Shown here in pieces: positions 7,518 to 16,350 of a stretch of 37,014 bases of DNA. The notes under the pieces are model-generated. The model ran no database searches. It saw only the letters and a list, made by a program, of their open reading frames with translations, and had not been told where the DNA came from. This stretch comes from Methanobacteriota archaeon. GTDB taxonomy: Archaea > Thermoplasmatota > Poseidoniia > Poseidoniales > Poseidoniaceae. How positions within the stretch are numbered: position 1 is the stretch's first letter; every line of letters begins with the position of its first letter. A program made the position numbers and the translations under genes. The stretch lies in the NCBI GenBank assembly GCA_002706065.1, contig PAJM01000042.1, positions 1 to 37,014 of the forward strand. The letters run 5' to 3'.

Positions 7518-8765
7518 ATGGACGAGATTGAACCAACGCCAGTTGGCAAGTTTGTCCAAGCATTACGCGCTCGGTTGCGATCCGATGACCGCAACCAACA
7601 CTGCCTTCTCAAGGGTGAAATCAGTCAATGGAAACCCTATGCATCTGGGCATACCTACTTCAGTCTCCGAGATGATAATGGGCAGATAAGTGCTGTAATT
7701 TGGAAAGGGCGTTGTCGGGTTCCTGACGGTATTAAGGATGGTCAAGAAGTTCTGGTCATTGGGAGTGTTGACCTCTATCCAGCACGAGGACAATTGCAAA
7801 TCGTTGTTGAGCGAATTGAACCCATTCAGAGGATTGGAGCCCTTGAGCAACAAAAACAGGAACTTCTGACTCAATTGCGTCAGGAAGGCATTCTTGACCG
7901 GCCGAGGAAAACATTGCCATTGTTTCCAAAACATTTGGTGATCGTAACAGGGAAGGATTCTGCAGCCTTAGCAGACATGCTGCAGTTGTCTCAATCGAGA
8001 TGGCCGGGGATACGTACGACTGTGGTTGGTGTTACTGTTCAGGGAGATCGAGCTGTTCAAGAAATCGTTCGAGGCCTTGCTGTAGCCCGGAACCTTCACC
8101 GACAAGAGATCGCCCAATCGCTCAACGTTCCCCCCTGTGACGTTGTGATTGTAGGAAGAGGTGGTGGCTCACCGGAGGATTTGTGGGCGTTCAATCTCGA
8201 AGCAGTCGCTCGCTCAATCGCAGCAATGCCAGTGCCTGTAATCTCTGCGGTTGGGCATGAATCAGATATTCTTGTCAGCGACCTTGTTGCTGACGTTCGC
8301 GCCTCAACTCCGAGCCATGCTGTCGAATGTTGTATACCGTTGGTCGATGACTACCTCGCTTATCTTACGGATTGTGAGGATCGGATGATGCAAGGTTCTC
8401 TTCGTCAATTCAACGATACACGTCAGAAATTGCAACAACTAACACTTCGTCTCCAACTTGCTCCAAGCAAAGGTCTTGCCCAAGCCGTTCGCCACCTTGA
8501 ACGTCTCGGGAATGATCTTCAACAAAAAACAACATCTGCTTTGCAGCACCATCAGCAGCGGCTTGCAGTGCTTGGGCAAGCCCTGCACATTTCCCACCCA
8601 AAGCGAGTCCTAGAACGCGGTTACATGATGGGTATTGACAACAAAGGGAAGGTGATTTCAAGTGTTCGTGGATTGAGCCAAGGACAGACCGTTTCACTCC
8701 AGTTTGTGGATGGAGAAGCCGACGCAAACATTGACAATATACGACAACGCGAGGAGAAAACATGA
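7518..8765 (+). CDS. xseA: Exodeoxyribonuclease VII large subunit
   Basis: A 415-residue XseA. The N-terminal OB fold (about 1-105) contains LKGEISQWKPYASGHTYFSL. The catalytic domain has IVTGKDSAALADM, then DVVIVGRGGGSPEDLWAFN and PVISAVGHESDILVSDLVADVRASTPSHA, all diagnostic. A helical region and a C-terminal strand (VLERGYMMGIDNKGKVIS) follow. With XseB it degrades single-stranded DNA from both ends into oligonucleotides in repair. ATG 7518 follows a 35-base gap. The stop overlaps xseB by four bases. This pair is mainly bacterial and patchy in archaea, so ancient transfer is likely. Confidence 0.96.
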   Translation: MDEIEPTPVGKFVQALRARLRSDDRNQHCLLKGEISQWKPYASGHTYFSLRDDNGQISAVIWKGRCRVPDGIKDGQEVLVIGSVDLYPARGQLQIVVERIEPIQRIGALEQQKQELLTQLRQEGILDRPRKTLPLFPKHLVIVTGKDSAALADMLQLSQSRWPGIRTTVVGVTVQGDRAVQEIVRGLAVARNLHRQEIAQSLNVPPCDVVIVGRGGGSPEDLWAFNLEAVARSIAAMPVPVISAVGHESDILVSDLVADVRASTPSHAVECCIPLVDDYLAYLTDCEDRMMQGSLRQFNDTRQKLQQLTLRLQLAPSKGLAQAVRHLERLGNDLQQKTTSALQHHQQRLAVLGQALHISHPKRVLERGYMMGIDNKGKVISSVRGLSQGQTVSLQFVDGEADANIDNIRQREEKT

Positions 8766-8983
8766 CCGAAGAGAGATATTCTGATGCATTACGACGACTT
8801 GAAGCAATCGTTGCTGAACTTGAACGAGGTGGAATGGACCTTGAAGCAACACTCGAACGATTTGAAGAGGGTTCGAAACTCCTACAACGATGTCAGTCTG
8901 AGTTGAAAGAGGCAGAAGGTCGACTCGAGAACCTACGGCTACCAGAAGCCGAAGCGATGGTTGATGAGGCGAAAAAAGAATGA
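8762..8983 (+). CDS. xseB: Exodeoxyribonuclease VII small subunit
   Basis: A 73-residue helical protein with the XseB signature YSDALRRLEAIVAELERGG followed by LEATLERFEEGSKLLQRCQ. XseB subunits bind the helical arm of XseA and are needed for a functional exonuclease VII. The ATGA overlap with xseA (8762-8765) implies coupled translation and supports a functional enzyme rather than a relic. The gene ends 34 bases before the convergent membrane-protein gene. Confidence 0.94.
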   Translation: MTEERYSDALRRLEAIVAELERGGMDLEATLERFEEGSKLLQRCQSELKEAEGRLENLRLPEAEAMVDEAKKE

Positions 8984-9017
8984 ATCGTTTGCAGAAATTG
9001 AAAGATGTGTATTCACT

Positions 9018-9884
9018 TCAATTGGATATCGTTGATGGTCCCACATCAGAGCGTTGATCGAGGCTCGTGAACGACTGACGCCATTGCAGGTAGAAGTATG
9101 CGGGAATGGTCCATCCGATGATCGATATCAACCACGTTACAATCGTACCCCATATCGGCCCGAACAGTGGAAACAGTACGATTGCGAGCACAGCAAAAAC
9201 TCCAACGCTTGCTCCACCAAGCATCATTGGCCCTGCTGCACCTTGAGGCACATCCTGGCCTTGAGCAAGCCATAATGCGATCATCGAAGTGAGGAAAATG
9301 GCGGGGAACGTACTGACCAACCCCGAAATAAACGGATAAGAAAGACTGGAAAACCACACAGCAATTCCAATGGCGAAAGCCGCTGCTCCACCTCGAAGAA
9401 TCAAAACGAATGGGCGGACTGAGCGGCTCCCTTTTGGTGCTGGACGTGTGGTCCACGTGGCCAATAATCCGAGAACAATTAACAATCCTAAACCACTCAA
9501 TGCAAAGGTCAATACATCAAAACCAGATGATTGCAACTCGCTGGAGAGGGCAAGCACGAGACTTCCAATTACGAGCCAAACAATCAGCGAAAGAATTGTG
9601 GTGCCAAGAAGAGAGAGGTTCAATTTCTGTGGAGCATAAATCCAAACCAAAAGGAACATTGCATTCACCATCATTCCCAACGGAACAATCGACATCGATT
9701 GTGCGAAATTTGTTTCTCCAGAAGTACTGTACATCCCGATTGCTGCAGGAACGATGGTCGTTGGAATCGTCGCTAAAACGCCTCCAGTTCGTCCTCCAAA
9801 TTTCTCTATGGCAATCGTAACCAATGTTGCAACGATTCCTGCGAACAGTGCAGAGAGGAGAATCGAAGCAAGCAACATGGTCAT
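9018..9884 (-). CDS. Polytopic membrane protein of unknown function
   Basis: A 288-residue protein with about eight to nine hydrophobic helices and short loops. GGRTGGVLATIPTTIVPAAIG near residues 29-50 is a glycine/proline-rich re-entrant-like stretch. A second such stretch, YPFISGLVSTFPAIFLTSM, lies in the C-terminal half, and this internal similarity suggests an inverted or tandem duplication as in small transporters. I do not recognise the family. The ATG at 9884 overlaps the last codons of the upstream histone-fold-like gene by four bases (ATGA), so the two are probably cotranslated. A second ATG two codons in is also possible. Confidence 0.75.
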   Translation of the reverse strand: MTMLLASILLSALFAGIVATLVTIAIEKFGGRTGGVLATIPTTIVPAAIGMYSTSGETNFAQSMSIVPLGMMVNAMFLLVWIYAPQKLNLSLLGTTILSLIVWLVIGSLVLALSSELQSSGFDVLTFALSGLGLLIVLGLLATWTTRPAPKGSRSVRPFVLILRGGAAAFAIGIAVWFSSLSYPFISGLVSTFPAIFLTSMIALWLAQGQDVPQGAAGPMMLGGASVGVFAVLAIVLFPLFGPIWGTIVTWLISIIGWTIPAYFYLQWRQSFTSLDQRSDVGPSTISN

Positions 9885-10681
9885 TCAAACGGATCAATGT
9901 GGACAATTTGTTCAATGTCAATTCGCGAGTAACCACGTTCTCGAGCATTGTCCGCCGCCTTCATCAACATCCGACGAATCCACCCAAACGCCATCAATGC
10001 GCTTAATCGGTTTACTGAGTCGATGAAATACATTGGGTCCCGGCCAAGATTTGCATGCTGGCGAATATCGTTTTCGAGTTCTGAGACCATGTCTCCATAC
10101 GTCAAGAGAAGGTCCTCAGCGGCATCATCCGTAATGGCCATTTTCGCATGCGTTCTTGACATGGATTTCACGTGTGTGATCGTGATTATACCTCCACCTC
10201 GAACTTCAACACCTTCCTCCTCATGTTGCTCTTCATCTGAATCCTCAGATGCTGCTCCTTTGCCCATTGAATGGAGGGCAATCTCAAGGTGGCGTGGTTT
10301 AATTGTCGAGACCCGATCACGACTTGCAGCCTCTTCACAATGACGGATGATACGGGCAAGGAATTTTTCAAGATGTTCAATTCCCCCTTGGACAGCTGCT
10401 GAGCCAACAGATTCAACCTGTTTAATCCGATCAATCATGAGTTCACGGGTCCGATTGTAATTCAATCGAGTTCGTTGAGCATCATCCAAGGTTTTACGCT
10501 CAGCATCATTGTCGAGAGTGGCTTCTTCCATCATTGGCACAAGTCGGTCCAGTTCTTGACATACCAACGTGACGAGTTCGCCCTTGACTGCTCCAGCGAT
10601 TCTCATTGAAGTGTAGGTCGAGGCTACTGAACCTATGTGGCTTGGAGCATATGGCTTTGCGGGCATAAAGGACGCTCGCAT
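9881..10681 (-). CDS. Protein with two histone-fold-like segments joined by an acidic linker
   Basis: A 266-residue protein from the start at 10681; ATG 10666 is the alternative, and the longer upstream frame overlaps the M24 gene. GAGGTGGA directly precedes ATG 10681. Residues about 92-138 read like the C-terminal half of a histone fold: VGSAAVQGGIEHLEKFL, a long helix with EEAASRD, then TIKPRHLEIAL, strikingly close to H2A PRHLQLAI. An acidic linker (about 144-156) follows. Residues about 173-263 (DPMYFIDSVNRLSALMAFGW, then NARERGYSRIDIEQIVHI) could be a second fold. Histone folds bind DNA or act as dimerisation modules. The assignment is by eye, so it is moderate. It is coupled to the downstream membrane-protein gene by ATGA. 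Confidence 0.6.
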   Translation of the reverse strand: MRASFMPAKPYAPSHIGSVASTYTSMRIAGAVKGELVTLVCQELDRLVPMMEEATLDNDAERKTLDDAQRTRLNYNRTRELMIDRIKQVESVGSAAVQGGIEHLEKFLARIIRHCEEAASRDRVSTIKPRHLEIALHSMGKGAASEDSDEEQHEEEGVEVRGGGIITITHVKSMSRTHAKMAITDDAAEDLLLTYGDMVSELENDIRQHANLGRDPMYFIDSVNRLSALMAFGWIRRMLMKAADNARERGYSRIDIEQIVHIDPFE

Positions 10682-10715
10682 TCCACCTCTTTGAACACAC
10701 CGAGGTGTGATGTTC

Positions 10716-11972
10716 CTACCATTCTGTAAGCCATGGCCATGCACCACCGGCTGTGACTGGGCGCATCCCTTCCTCATCTCGAATCCAAGTATCCTCTGAA
10801 CCAATGCTTCCATCAGCATAGACCAGTTTGGGCTCAATTGCCATTGTTCCACCTACGGGAAGCGACCGATCAAATCCTGCAGCAACAACAGGTGATTCAT
10901 CGAGTTGCAATCCTACCGAGTGACCGAGGAACTTCGACTGGTCGGGTTGCATTCCCATGAGGTGTTGTTCATAGCCCAGTTCGTGAGCAAGGGCTTGACC
11001 TTCAATCCAGGCCTGGCTGCATGAGCCTACTTCATCAAGAACACCAACAACTGTATCCTTTACAGCGATCATATCCTCAAGTCGCTGATGCCATTCGGCC
11101 GATAGTGAACCCAACGAGAACATTCTCGTCATATCAACAACATATCCTCGATGGACGTGAACCAAATCAGCAAGCACAGGCTCATGCGGTTTGATTTTAT
11201 TGAATCCTGAACCCATCCCTGCAAGTGAATGCGGCCCTGAACCACCAACGGCTGAGTCGAAGAAGGATGGAACTCCTCCTGCCCGTCCAGACACAATGAC
11301 ACCTCGGTTGCATTGCAACGGAAATCGACGCATCTGTACCTGCCCACTGAAACCTTCACTTCGACTGATGGCTTCCGCAGCAGCAACAAGATCGAGTTCG
11401 GTTACACCTTCGCTTCCAAGTTGAGATACAGCCTCAAACATTCGGTATTGAACCTCTGCACCTTGAGCCATTTGTTCTTGTTCCCAAGGCGACTTGACTT
11501 CCCTCAATCGATGAATGATTGCAGTGACATCCTTGCACTCTCCTAACGAAGAAAGTGCAGAGGAAAACCGTTGTGCAAACGATGCTGGAAGTGCTCCAAA
11601 TTGTAAGCTTGGGGCTCCTAATGCCCCTCTTGCCTTGAGTACATCAGCAAATTCACGAAGTCGAGGAAACGGTTCGAGTTGAAACGGTGCGTTATCGCCC
11701 CCGGCCTCGTATCGGGCTCGTTCAAGTGAACGGCGGACGAAGAAAACTGGACCATCCCCTTCTGAACCTTCAGCTGGAACAAACAACGAACCATCCTGCC
11801 TGCCTCCGGCGAAATAATACAAATCAACAGGATGTTGAATTAGAGCACATGGAAGTGCTGCAACCCGTAGTGCTCGTGCGAGCTGTTGAAGGCGTGATTC
11901 GAGTTCAGATACTGGAACTCGCCAGTCCTCACCCTCGGGACCGAATATCATCGTAGAATCCCAATCGCCCAT
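10716..11972 (-). CDS. M24-family metallopeptidase (Xaa-Pro dipeptidase-like)
   Basis: A 418-residue protein with an N-terminal creatinase-type domain (ALIQHPVDLYYFAGGRQDGSLFV) and a C-terminal pita-bread domain. Candidate metal ligands are all present: two aspartates in VLADLVHVHRGYVVDMTRMF, the histidine in GHSVGLQLDESPVV, and glutamates in MAIEPKLVY and SEDTWI. This fits a dinuclear-metal aminopeptidase P/prolidase fold that removes N-terminal residues before proline. The first aspartate motif is unusual (ADLVHVH rather than DxGxxxxGY), so the substrate could differ. It lies 48 bases from the methyltransferase stop and 35 bases before the histone-fold-like gene. Confidence 0.88.
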   Translation of the reverse strand: MGDWDSTMIFGPEGEDWRVPVSELESRLQQLARALRVAALPCALIQHPVDLYYFAGGRQDGSLFVPAEGSEGDGPVFFVRRSLERARYEAGGDNAPFQLEPFPRLREFADVLKARGALGAPSLQFGALPASFAQRFSSALSSLGECKDVTAIIHRLREVKSPWEQEQMAQGAEVQYRMFEAVSQLGSEGVTELDLVAAAEAISRSEGFSGQVQMRRFPLQCNRGVIVSGRAGGVPSFFDSAVGGSGPHSLAGMGSGFNKIKPHEPVLADLVHVHRGYVVDMTRMFSLGSLSAEWHQRLEDMIAVKDTVVGVLDEVGSCSQAWIEGQALAHELGYEQHLMGMQPDQSKFLGHSVGLQLDESPVVAAGFDRSLPVGGTMAIEPKLVYADGSIGSEDTWIRDEEGMRPVTAGGAWPWLTEW

Positions 11973-12020
11973 GATGTACCTCCAACGTTGTTATTGAAAA
12001 TCACTACGCTTGCTGCGGCA

Positions 12021-12980
12021 TCAAGAGGCGGATTTGGTTTGCGCCAATTCGAATGCATCGGTTTGTGCTAATCGTTCTTCAGCAATTTGACAATATTCTG
12101 AGGATAAATCGACGCCAATGTAAGTCCGCCCTGTTAGTTTGGATGCAACACATGTAGTACCTGAACCATTGAACGGATCAAGTACGGCGTCACCTGCAAA
12201 TGTGTACAATTCAATGCACCTTCTTGGCAATTCGACTGGGAACGGGGCAGGGTGATTGACTCGACTTGCGCGTTCTGTAGCAAACCTCCAGATTGACTTT
12301 GTATGGTCGATGAATTCCTGTTTGTCAATCGTATCAATCCGGCCTTCTTCGCGCTCTTTCTTCGTACGTGGCAATTTATAGTCGCCCTTTGAAAAGACGA
12401 GAAGATATTCGTGAATGTCTCGTAAACATGGATTCGATGCGCTTTGGAAGGATCCCCAAGCGCAAGATGACCCAGCGCTTGCAGATTTGTCCCAAATAAT
12501 CTCTCCACGCATCAGAAATCCGAGATTGAGCATGATGTTGTTGATGTGTGTTGAGAGAGGAATGTATGGTTTACGCCCAAGGTTGGCAACATTCACAACC
12601 ATTCGCCCACCTGGTGAAAGAACACGATAGCATTCAGAAAACACCTCTTCGAGCAACTGAAGATATTCTTGCAGGGATAGGTCATCATCGTAGATCTTCG
12701 AAGCGTTGTATGGAGGAGAGGTAACAACCAGTTGTACACAATTCTCAGGCAATGGAAGCGAACGGGCATCCTGGGTAAGTATGACATTCTCATACTTGCT
12801 TGGAAGAGCTTGAGCAGAACCAACATCACGACTTGAGGCAAGATTTGCATTCATTCGACTGTTGTAATATGTCGACGAATCGTGGCTTTCTCGCTTGGAT
12901 ACACCGAAGGCAGAAGTTGCAGTACTCGCACGTTGTCGAGCACCTCCAAGCGATGATTCATCGCTAGTGCGCTTTGCCAT
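12021..12980 (-). CDS. DNA methyltransferase, N4-cytosine/N6-adenine type (class beta)
   Basis: A 319-residue enzyme with TSPPYN (catalytic motif IV, about residue 88) before DPFNGSGTT (SAM-binding motif I, near the C-terminus). That order defines class beta amino-methyltransferases; TSPP is commoner in N4-cytosine enzymes, DPPY in adenine ones. The middle holds a variable target-recognition region with HEYLLVFSKGDYKLPRTKKER. No endonuclease gene is adjacent, so it looks like an orphan, perhaps for regulation or replication marking. I use ATG 12980; GTG 13010 would add ten residues. Residues 1-60 are low-complexity and not part of the fold. It is divergent from pgk. Confidence 0.9.
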   Translation of the reverse strand: MAKRTSDESSLGGARQRASTATSAFGVSKRESHDSSTYYNSRMNANLASSRDVGSAQALPSKYENVILTQDARSLPLPENCVQLVVTSPPYNASKIYDDDLSLQEYLQLLEEVFSECYRVLSPGGRMVVNVANLGRKPYIPLSTHINNIMLNLGFLMRGEIIWDKSASAGSSCAWGSFQSASNPCLRDIHEYLLVFSKGDYKLPRTKKEREEGRIDTIDKQEFIDHTKSIWRFATERASRVNHPAPFPVELPRRCIELYTFAGDAVLDPFNGSGTTCVASKLTGRTYIGVDLSSEYCQIAEERLAQTDAFELAQTKSAS

Positions 12981-13116
12981 AGAAAACAACAACGTTGACT
13001 GACTTATCACCTTTCGCGCTCAGGTTCTGCCTCGTGTGGCTATTTTGTGACCCACAAGAACTTCCCACGGACCGTATGGGCGAGCAATCAAAAACTCCCT
13101 TCCTCTGGACGAATCA

Positions 13117-14379
13117 ATGGCGAACGTCCTCACCTTGGACAACATCAACGTCGATGGCAAGACCGTCTTGGTTCGCATTGACATCAACAGTCCATTGGAC
13201 CCGTCCACGAGAGCATTTCTTGACGATACTCGAATCCGCGCTATCCTTCCGACCATAAATCGCCTCTCAAAAGCAAAAACGGTGCTCATTGCGCATCAAT
13301 CTCGACCAGGAAAGAACGATTTCACCAGCACCTTAGGCCATGCTCGTGAACTTGGACGTCTTCTTGGTCGTTCCATCAAGTGGGTTCAAGATATTCACGG
13401 TGAGAAAGCAATGAAGGCCATTGAAGCGATGGAAGACGGCGACATCCTCATGCTGAACAACATTCGAATGGACCCTGAAGAGGTAGGTTCGAAAGGTGAT
13501 TCTCTTGCACTTTCAGAAACAACATTGATTCAAGATTTGGCCAGTGTTGCCGATGTCTTTGTCAACGATGCGTTTGCGTGCGCTCACCGAAATGTACCGA
13601 GCGTCGTTGGTTTCGCTCATCACCTTCCGTGCGTTGCAGGTGAATTGATGGCTCATGAGATTCGTCAAATCGATCATGCACTGGAAACACCGTCTCGCCC
13701 CTGTATTGCTGTACTTGGCGGAATCAAGGTTGACGATAGCATCGATGTTGCGATCAACATGCTCAACAACAACATTGCTGATGAAGTCTGGCTTACTGGA
13801 GGGGTTGCAAATCTTGCGATTCATCTTTCTGGGAACGATATTGGCGACAGCAACGTTGAATTCCTCAAAAACGAGCTTAAAGACGCATGGGGATCAACCG
13901 TAGAGGCTGCAAGTTCATTGCTTTCTTCTCACAAAGAAAGGATTGTCCTTCCGGTGGATGTGGCAGCGAATGTCGAAGGAAATCGAATCGATTTGAATGT
14001 TGATCAATTACCCATTCATGCCCCGCTATTCGACCTTGGATTGCAGTCGATTCGATCTTTATCAACTCGAATTAAAGAAGCAGGAACCGTCATTCTCAAT
14101 GGGCCAGCGGGTGTCTTTGAACTTCCAGATTTTGCTCTTGGAACCATTGAGATGCTCAGCGCTTGTGCTGAAACGAGCGGATACTCGCTAATGGGCGGGG
14201 GTCACACGGCTACACTGGTGAGTCAACGAGGTATAGCACAAAAAATGGGTCACGTTTCAACTGGCGGAGGTGCTTGCTTGGATTACATAGCAGGACGAAC
14301 ACTCCCCGGAATTCATGCGCTCGAAATGAGCGCCCAGCAATATCAATTGGAAATCACTCCTGTTCTGCATGACGAATAA
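13117..14379 (+). CDS. pgk: Phosphoglycerate kinase
   Basis: A 420-residue archaeal-type PGK. VDGKTVLVRIDINSPLD at the start, AHQSRPG, the VFVNDAFACAHR segment, and near the C-terminus LNGPAGVFELPDFALGT and GGGHTATL (nucleotide site) are the expected landmarks. It interconverts 1,3-bisphosphoglycerate plus ADP with 3-phosphoglycerate plus ATP in the lower glycolytic/gluconeogenic pathway. Length fits archaeal PGKs. The 136-base space shared with the divergent methyltransferase holds the promoters, but I see no convincing TATA box there. The stop is only 2 bases from the 3' end of the convergent tRNA-Thr. Confidence 0.96.
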   Translation: MANVLTLDNINVDGKTVLVRIDINSPLDPSTRAFLDDTRIRAILPTINRLSKAKTVLIAHQSRPGKNDFTSTLGHARELGRLLGRSIKWVQDIHGEKAMKAIEAMEDGDILMLNNIRMDPEEVGSKGDSLALSETTLIQDLASVADVFVNDAFACAHRNVPSVVGFAHHLPCVAGELMAHEIRQIDHALETPSRPCIAVLGGIKVDDSIDVAINMLNNNIADEVWLTGGVANLAIHLSGNDIGDSNVEFLKNELKDAWGSTVEAASSLLSSHKERIVLPVDVAANVEGNRIDLNVDQLPIHAPLFDLGLQSIRSLSTRIKEAGTVILNGPAGVFELPDFALGTIEMLSACAETSGYSLMGGGHTATLVSQRGIAQKMGHVSTGGGACLDYIAGRTLPGIHALEMSAQQYQLEITPVLHDE

Positions 14380-14381
14380 GG

Positions 14382-14454
14382 AGCCACAGGGGAGACTCGA
14401 ACTCCCGACCTTCTGATTACGAATCAGACGCTCTACCAACTAAGCCACAGTGGC
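14382..14454 (-). tRNA. tRNA-Thr (anticodon CGT)
   Basis: A 73-base cloverleaf reads on the minus strand. The acceptor GCCACTG pairs with CTGTGGC except for a T:T mismatch at pair 6. The D arm has an eight-base loop AGTTGGTA. The anticodon stem TCTGA/TCAGA encloses TTCGTAA (anticodon CGT, reading ACG). The T arm is GGGAG-TTCGAGT-CTCCC and the discriminator is T. CCA is not fully encoded and I see no intron. It faces pgk tail to tail with a 2-base gap. Confidence 0.95.
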
Positions 14455-14536
14455 GCAGATTGAGGGCATAAGCCTACGGTCATAATTCCACCGATTCGAG
14501 CACTATGCTCTTGAAGAAGCAGAAGTAGGCACCCTC

Positions 14537-15796
14537 ATGGGCGATGATACTGCGGTACGCTATACCAACACCGTCCTATACGACGACCACTTCAAAAAAG
14601 TCGTCGGAGACGTACTCCTACACAAGAATGGATCGTGGTCAACATCCAATGGCGACGAAGACGTAGTGGACGAGATCGATGGTTCGAATCGTGTACTTAC
14701 TCGGTCTTTGCAAAATTGGCACACACATCTAGCCATGCAGCTCAATGCCCGAGATTTTAGCGACGGTTATCCTCTGCATCGATGGTTAAATGAAGCGATT
14801 TTTCCAACAGAAGCACGCATCACTCCCGAATATGTTCGGATTGGTACACGTGCAGCCGCTGCTGAAATGATTCGAACTGGTTCGACGTTTGCAGCGGACA
14901 TGTACTTCTTTCCTGCGGTTACTGGAAAGGTTCTCACCGATGCTGGGATTCGAGGACTTATCGGTGGTCCAGTAAGCGATGCTGCCTTGCCATCGCATGA
15001 TGATGCTGAATCTGCTCTTGCTGAACTCGATCAATTGCTTTCTCAGAACAACCAAGATGATTTGGTCCAGTATGCAATTGCAACACATTCGGTCTATCTT
15101 TGCTCACAAGAAACATTGCAGCAAGCAAGTGATTTAGCTCAACGAAGGAAAGGGCGTCTTCACATACACGTAAGCGAAACACGGAAGGAAGTTGCAGAGT
15201 GCAAAGAAGCCAACGGATTGTACCCTGTTGAATATCTTGATTCAATTGGCTTTATTCAACCAGGAACAATCTTTGCCCACGCATCGTGGGTAAAGAAAAA
15301 CGAAATTCGAATGATGGCTGAGCACAATATCACCGCTGTTCATTGTCCTTCATCAAACATGAAATTAGCATGTGGCGGTACACTTTCCTATCCGCCGTAT
15401 CGTGATGTTGGAGTTGACATTCGTATTGGGACCGATGGGGCTGCGTCGAGTGGAAACGGGTTGAATCTGTTGCATGAGGCGCGACTTGCAAGTCTCGTTC
15501 AACGGCACGATCATTGGGAATCAACACTCCTACCTGCCCAAGACATCTTCAAAATTGCAACGAAGGAAAGCAAGGATTGGGTTGCTTGGAATCTTGACGA
15601 TATCAGAATGCGTCCTCTCGGGCGGTCAAACAATCGTCACCTTGCGAATTTGGTTTACAATGGTGGCGATTGTCTCGATGTGTTGGTCAACGGACAATTT
15701 TTACGCAAGAACGGGACAACATTAACCCTTAATGAACAACAAATTATTGATGAATTGGATAATGCAGTGCACTCATATTATGATGGAGTGGAGTAA
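14537..15796 (+). CDS. Amidohydrolase, SAH/5'-methylthioadenosine deaminase type
   Basis: A 419-residue amidohydrolase. The metal site is intact: NWHTHLAM (HxH), HIHVSETRKEV, FAHASWV, and GTDGAASSGNGLNL with the catalytic aspartate; CPSSNMKLACG is also typical of the MtaD/SsnA/ATZ-TRZ branch. These enzymes deaminate S-adenosylhomocysteine, 5'-methylthioadenosine or 5'-deoxyadenosine to inosine products, recycling SAM by-products in archaea. That fits the several SAM-dependent methyltransferases in this window, but other amidohydrolase substrates such as guanine or triazines remain possible. The start at 14537 is the first in-frame ATG. The neighbouring minus-strand gene ends one base after its stop. 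Confidence 0.88.
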   Translation: MGDDTAVRYTNTVLYDDHFKKVVGDVLLHKNGSWSTSNGDEDVVDEIDGSNRVLTRSLQNWHTHLAMQLNARDFSDGYPLHRWLNEAIFPTEARITPEYVRIGTRAAAAEMIRTGSTFAADMYFFPAVTGKVLTDAGIRGLIGGPVSDAALPSHDDAESALAELDQLLSQNNQDDLVQYAIATHSVYLCSQETLQQASDLAQRRKGRLHIHVSETRKEVAECKEANGLYPVEYLDSIGFIQPGTIFAHASWVKKNEIRMMAEHNITAVHCPSSNMKLACGGTLSYPPYRDVGVDIRIGTDGAASSGNGLNLLHEARLASLVQRHDHWESTLLPAQDIFKIATKESKDWVAWNLDDIRMRPLGRSNNRHLANLVYNGGDCLDVLVNGQFLRKNGTTLTLNEQQIIDELDNAVHSYYDGVE

Positions 15797-16348
15797 TCAC
15801 TCACGCCCATAGAAAATGAGGACTGCACCGGAGAGGATTGCTCCGAACGACACCAGAAGGCTGAGTAAAGAATGCCCAAGATGAACTTCATAGAAAACCA
15901 CAACCTCAGTGCCTGATGGTAATGCGCCATCCTTTGCTCCCAAAGCAGCAAAATAGGTTCCTGATTCCATCTCCCAAGTGAACCCTTCTTCTGCCGTCGC
16001 TCCTGGATTTCCGGCAACGAAGTCCATCGAACTTCCATCACAGTCAAGACCGTTGGAAAAGAAGGTTGGAACGTCTTCACAGCGTTTCTTTTCGTCCTCA
16101 TCGACAAGGCCAATCCAGACATCGTCCCGATCCCACGTGATGGTTACCTCTGCAGCCACAAATGCAGAGAGAGCATTTCCTGGCAACGGATCTCCCGAAA
16201 AGAAGGCCTTGTTGGGAGCATTCGGCGTAGGAATGTCTTCGACCTCGCCAGTCAAGGTGTATCCGATGATTCCAGCCAAGAGCAGAATCGTACCAAAACC
16301 TGCAAAAAAAAGCCCTGCCTTCCCTCGTGAAGTGAACGAATCAAGCAT
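15797..16348 (-). CDS. Small membrane protein with two TM helices and an outer domain
   Basis: A 183-residue protein starting MLDSFTSRGKAGLFFAGFG, with one N-terminal helix (about 12-34), an acidic exported domain (35-150) and a second helix (about 155-178) ending in a short basic tail (FYGRE). The outer domain has two cysteines (C90ish and C103ish, in KRCEDV and GLDCDG) that could form a disulphide. No family is recognised. I use ATG 16348, two bases after the stop of the antiporter gene (TGATTATG). The longer upstream reading frame runs into that gene and is rejected. The close spacing implies one operon with the antiporter. Confidence 0.75.
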   Translation of the reverse strand: MLDSFTSRGKAGLFFAGFGTILLLAGIIGYTLTGEVEDIPTPNAPNKAFFSGDPLPGNALSAFVAAEVTITWDRDDVWIGLVDEDEKKRCEDVPTFFSNGLDCDGSSMDFVAGNPGATAEEGFTWEMESGTYFAALGAKDGALPSGTEVVVFYEVHLGHSLLSLLVSFGAILSGAVLIFYGRE

Positions 16349-16350
16349 AA

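Noticed and set aside
10682-10852. Longer N-terminus of the histone-fold-like gene
   Set aside because: It overlaps the M24 peptidase gene in another frame and has no conserved sequence; ATG 10681 has GAGGTGGA next to it.
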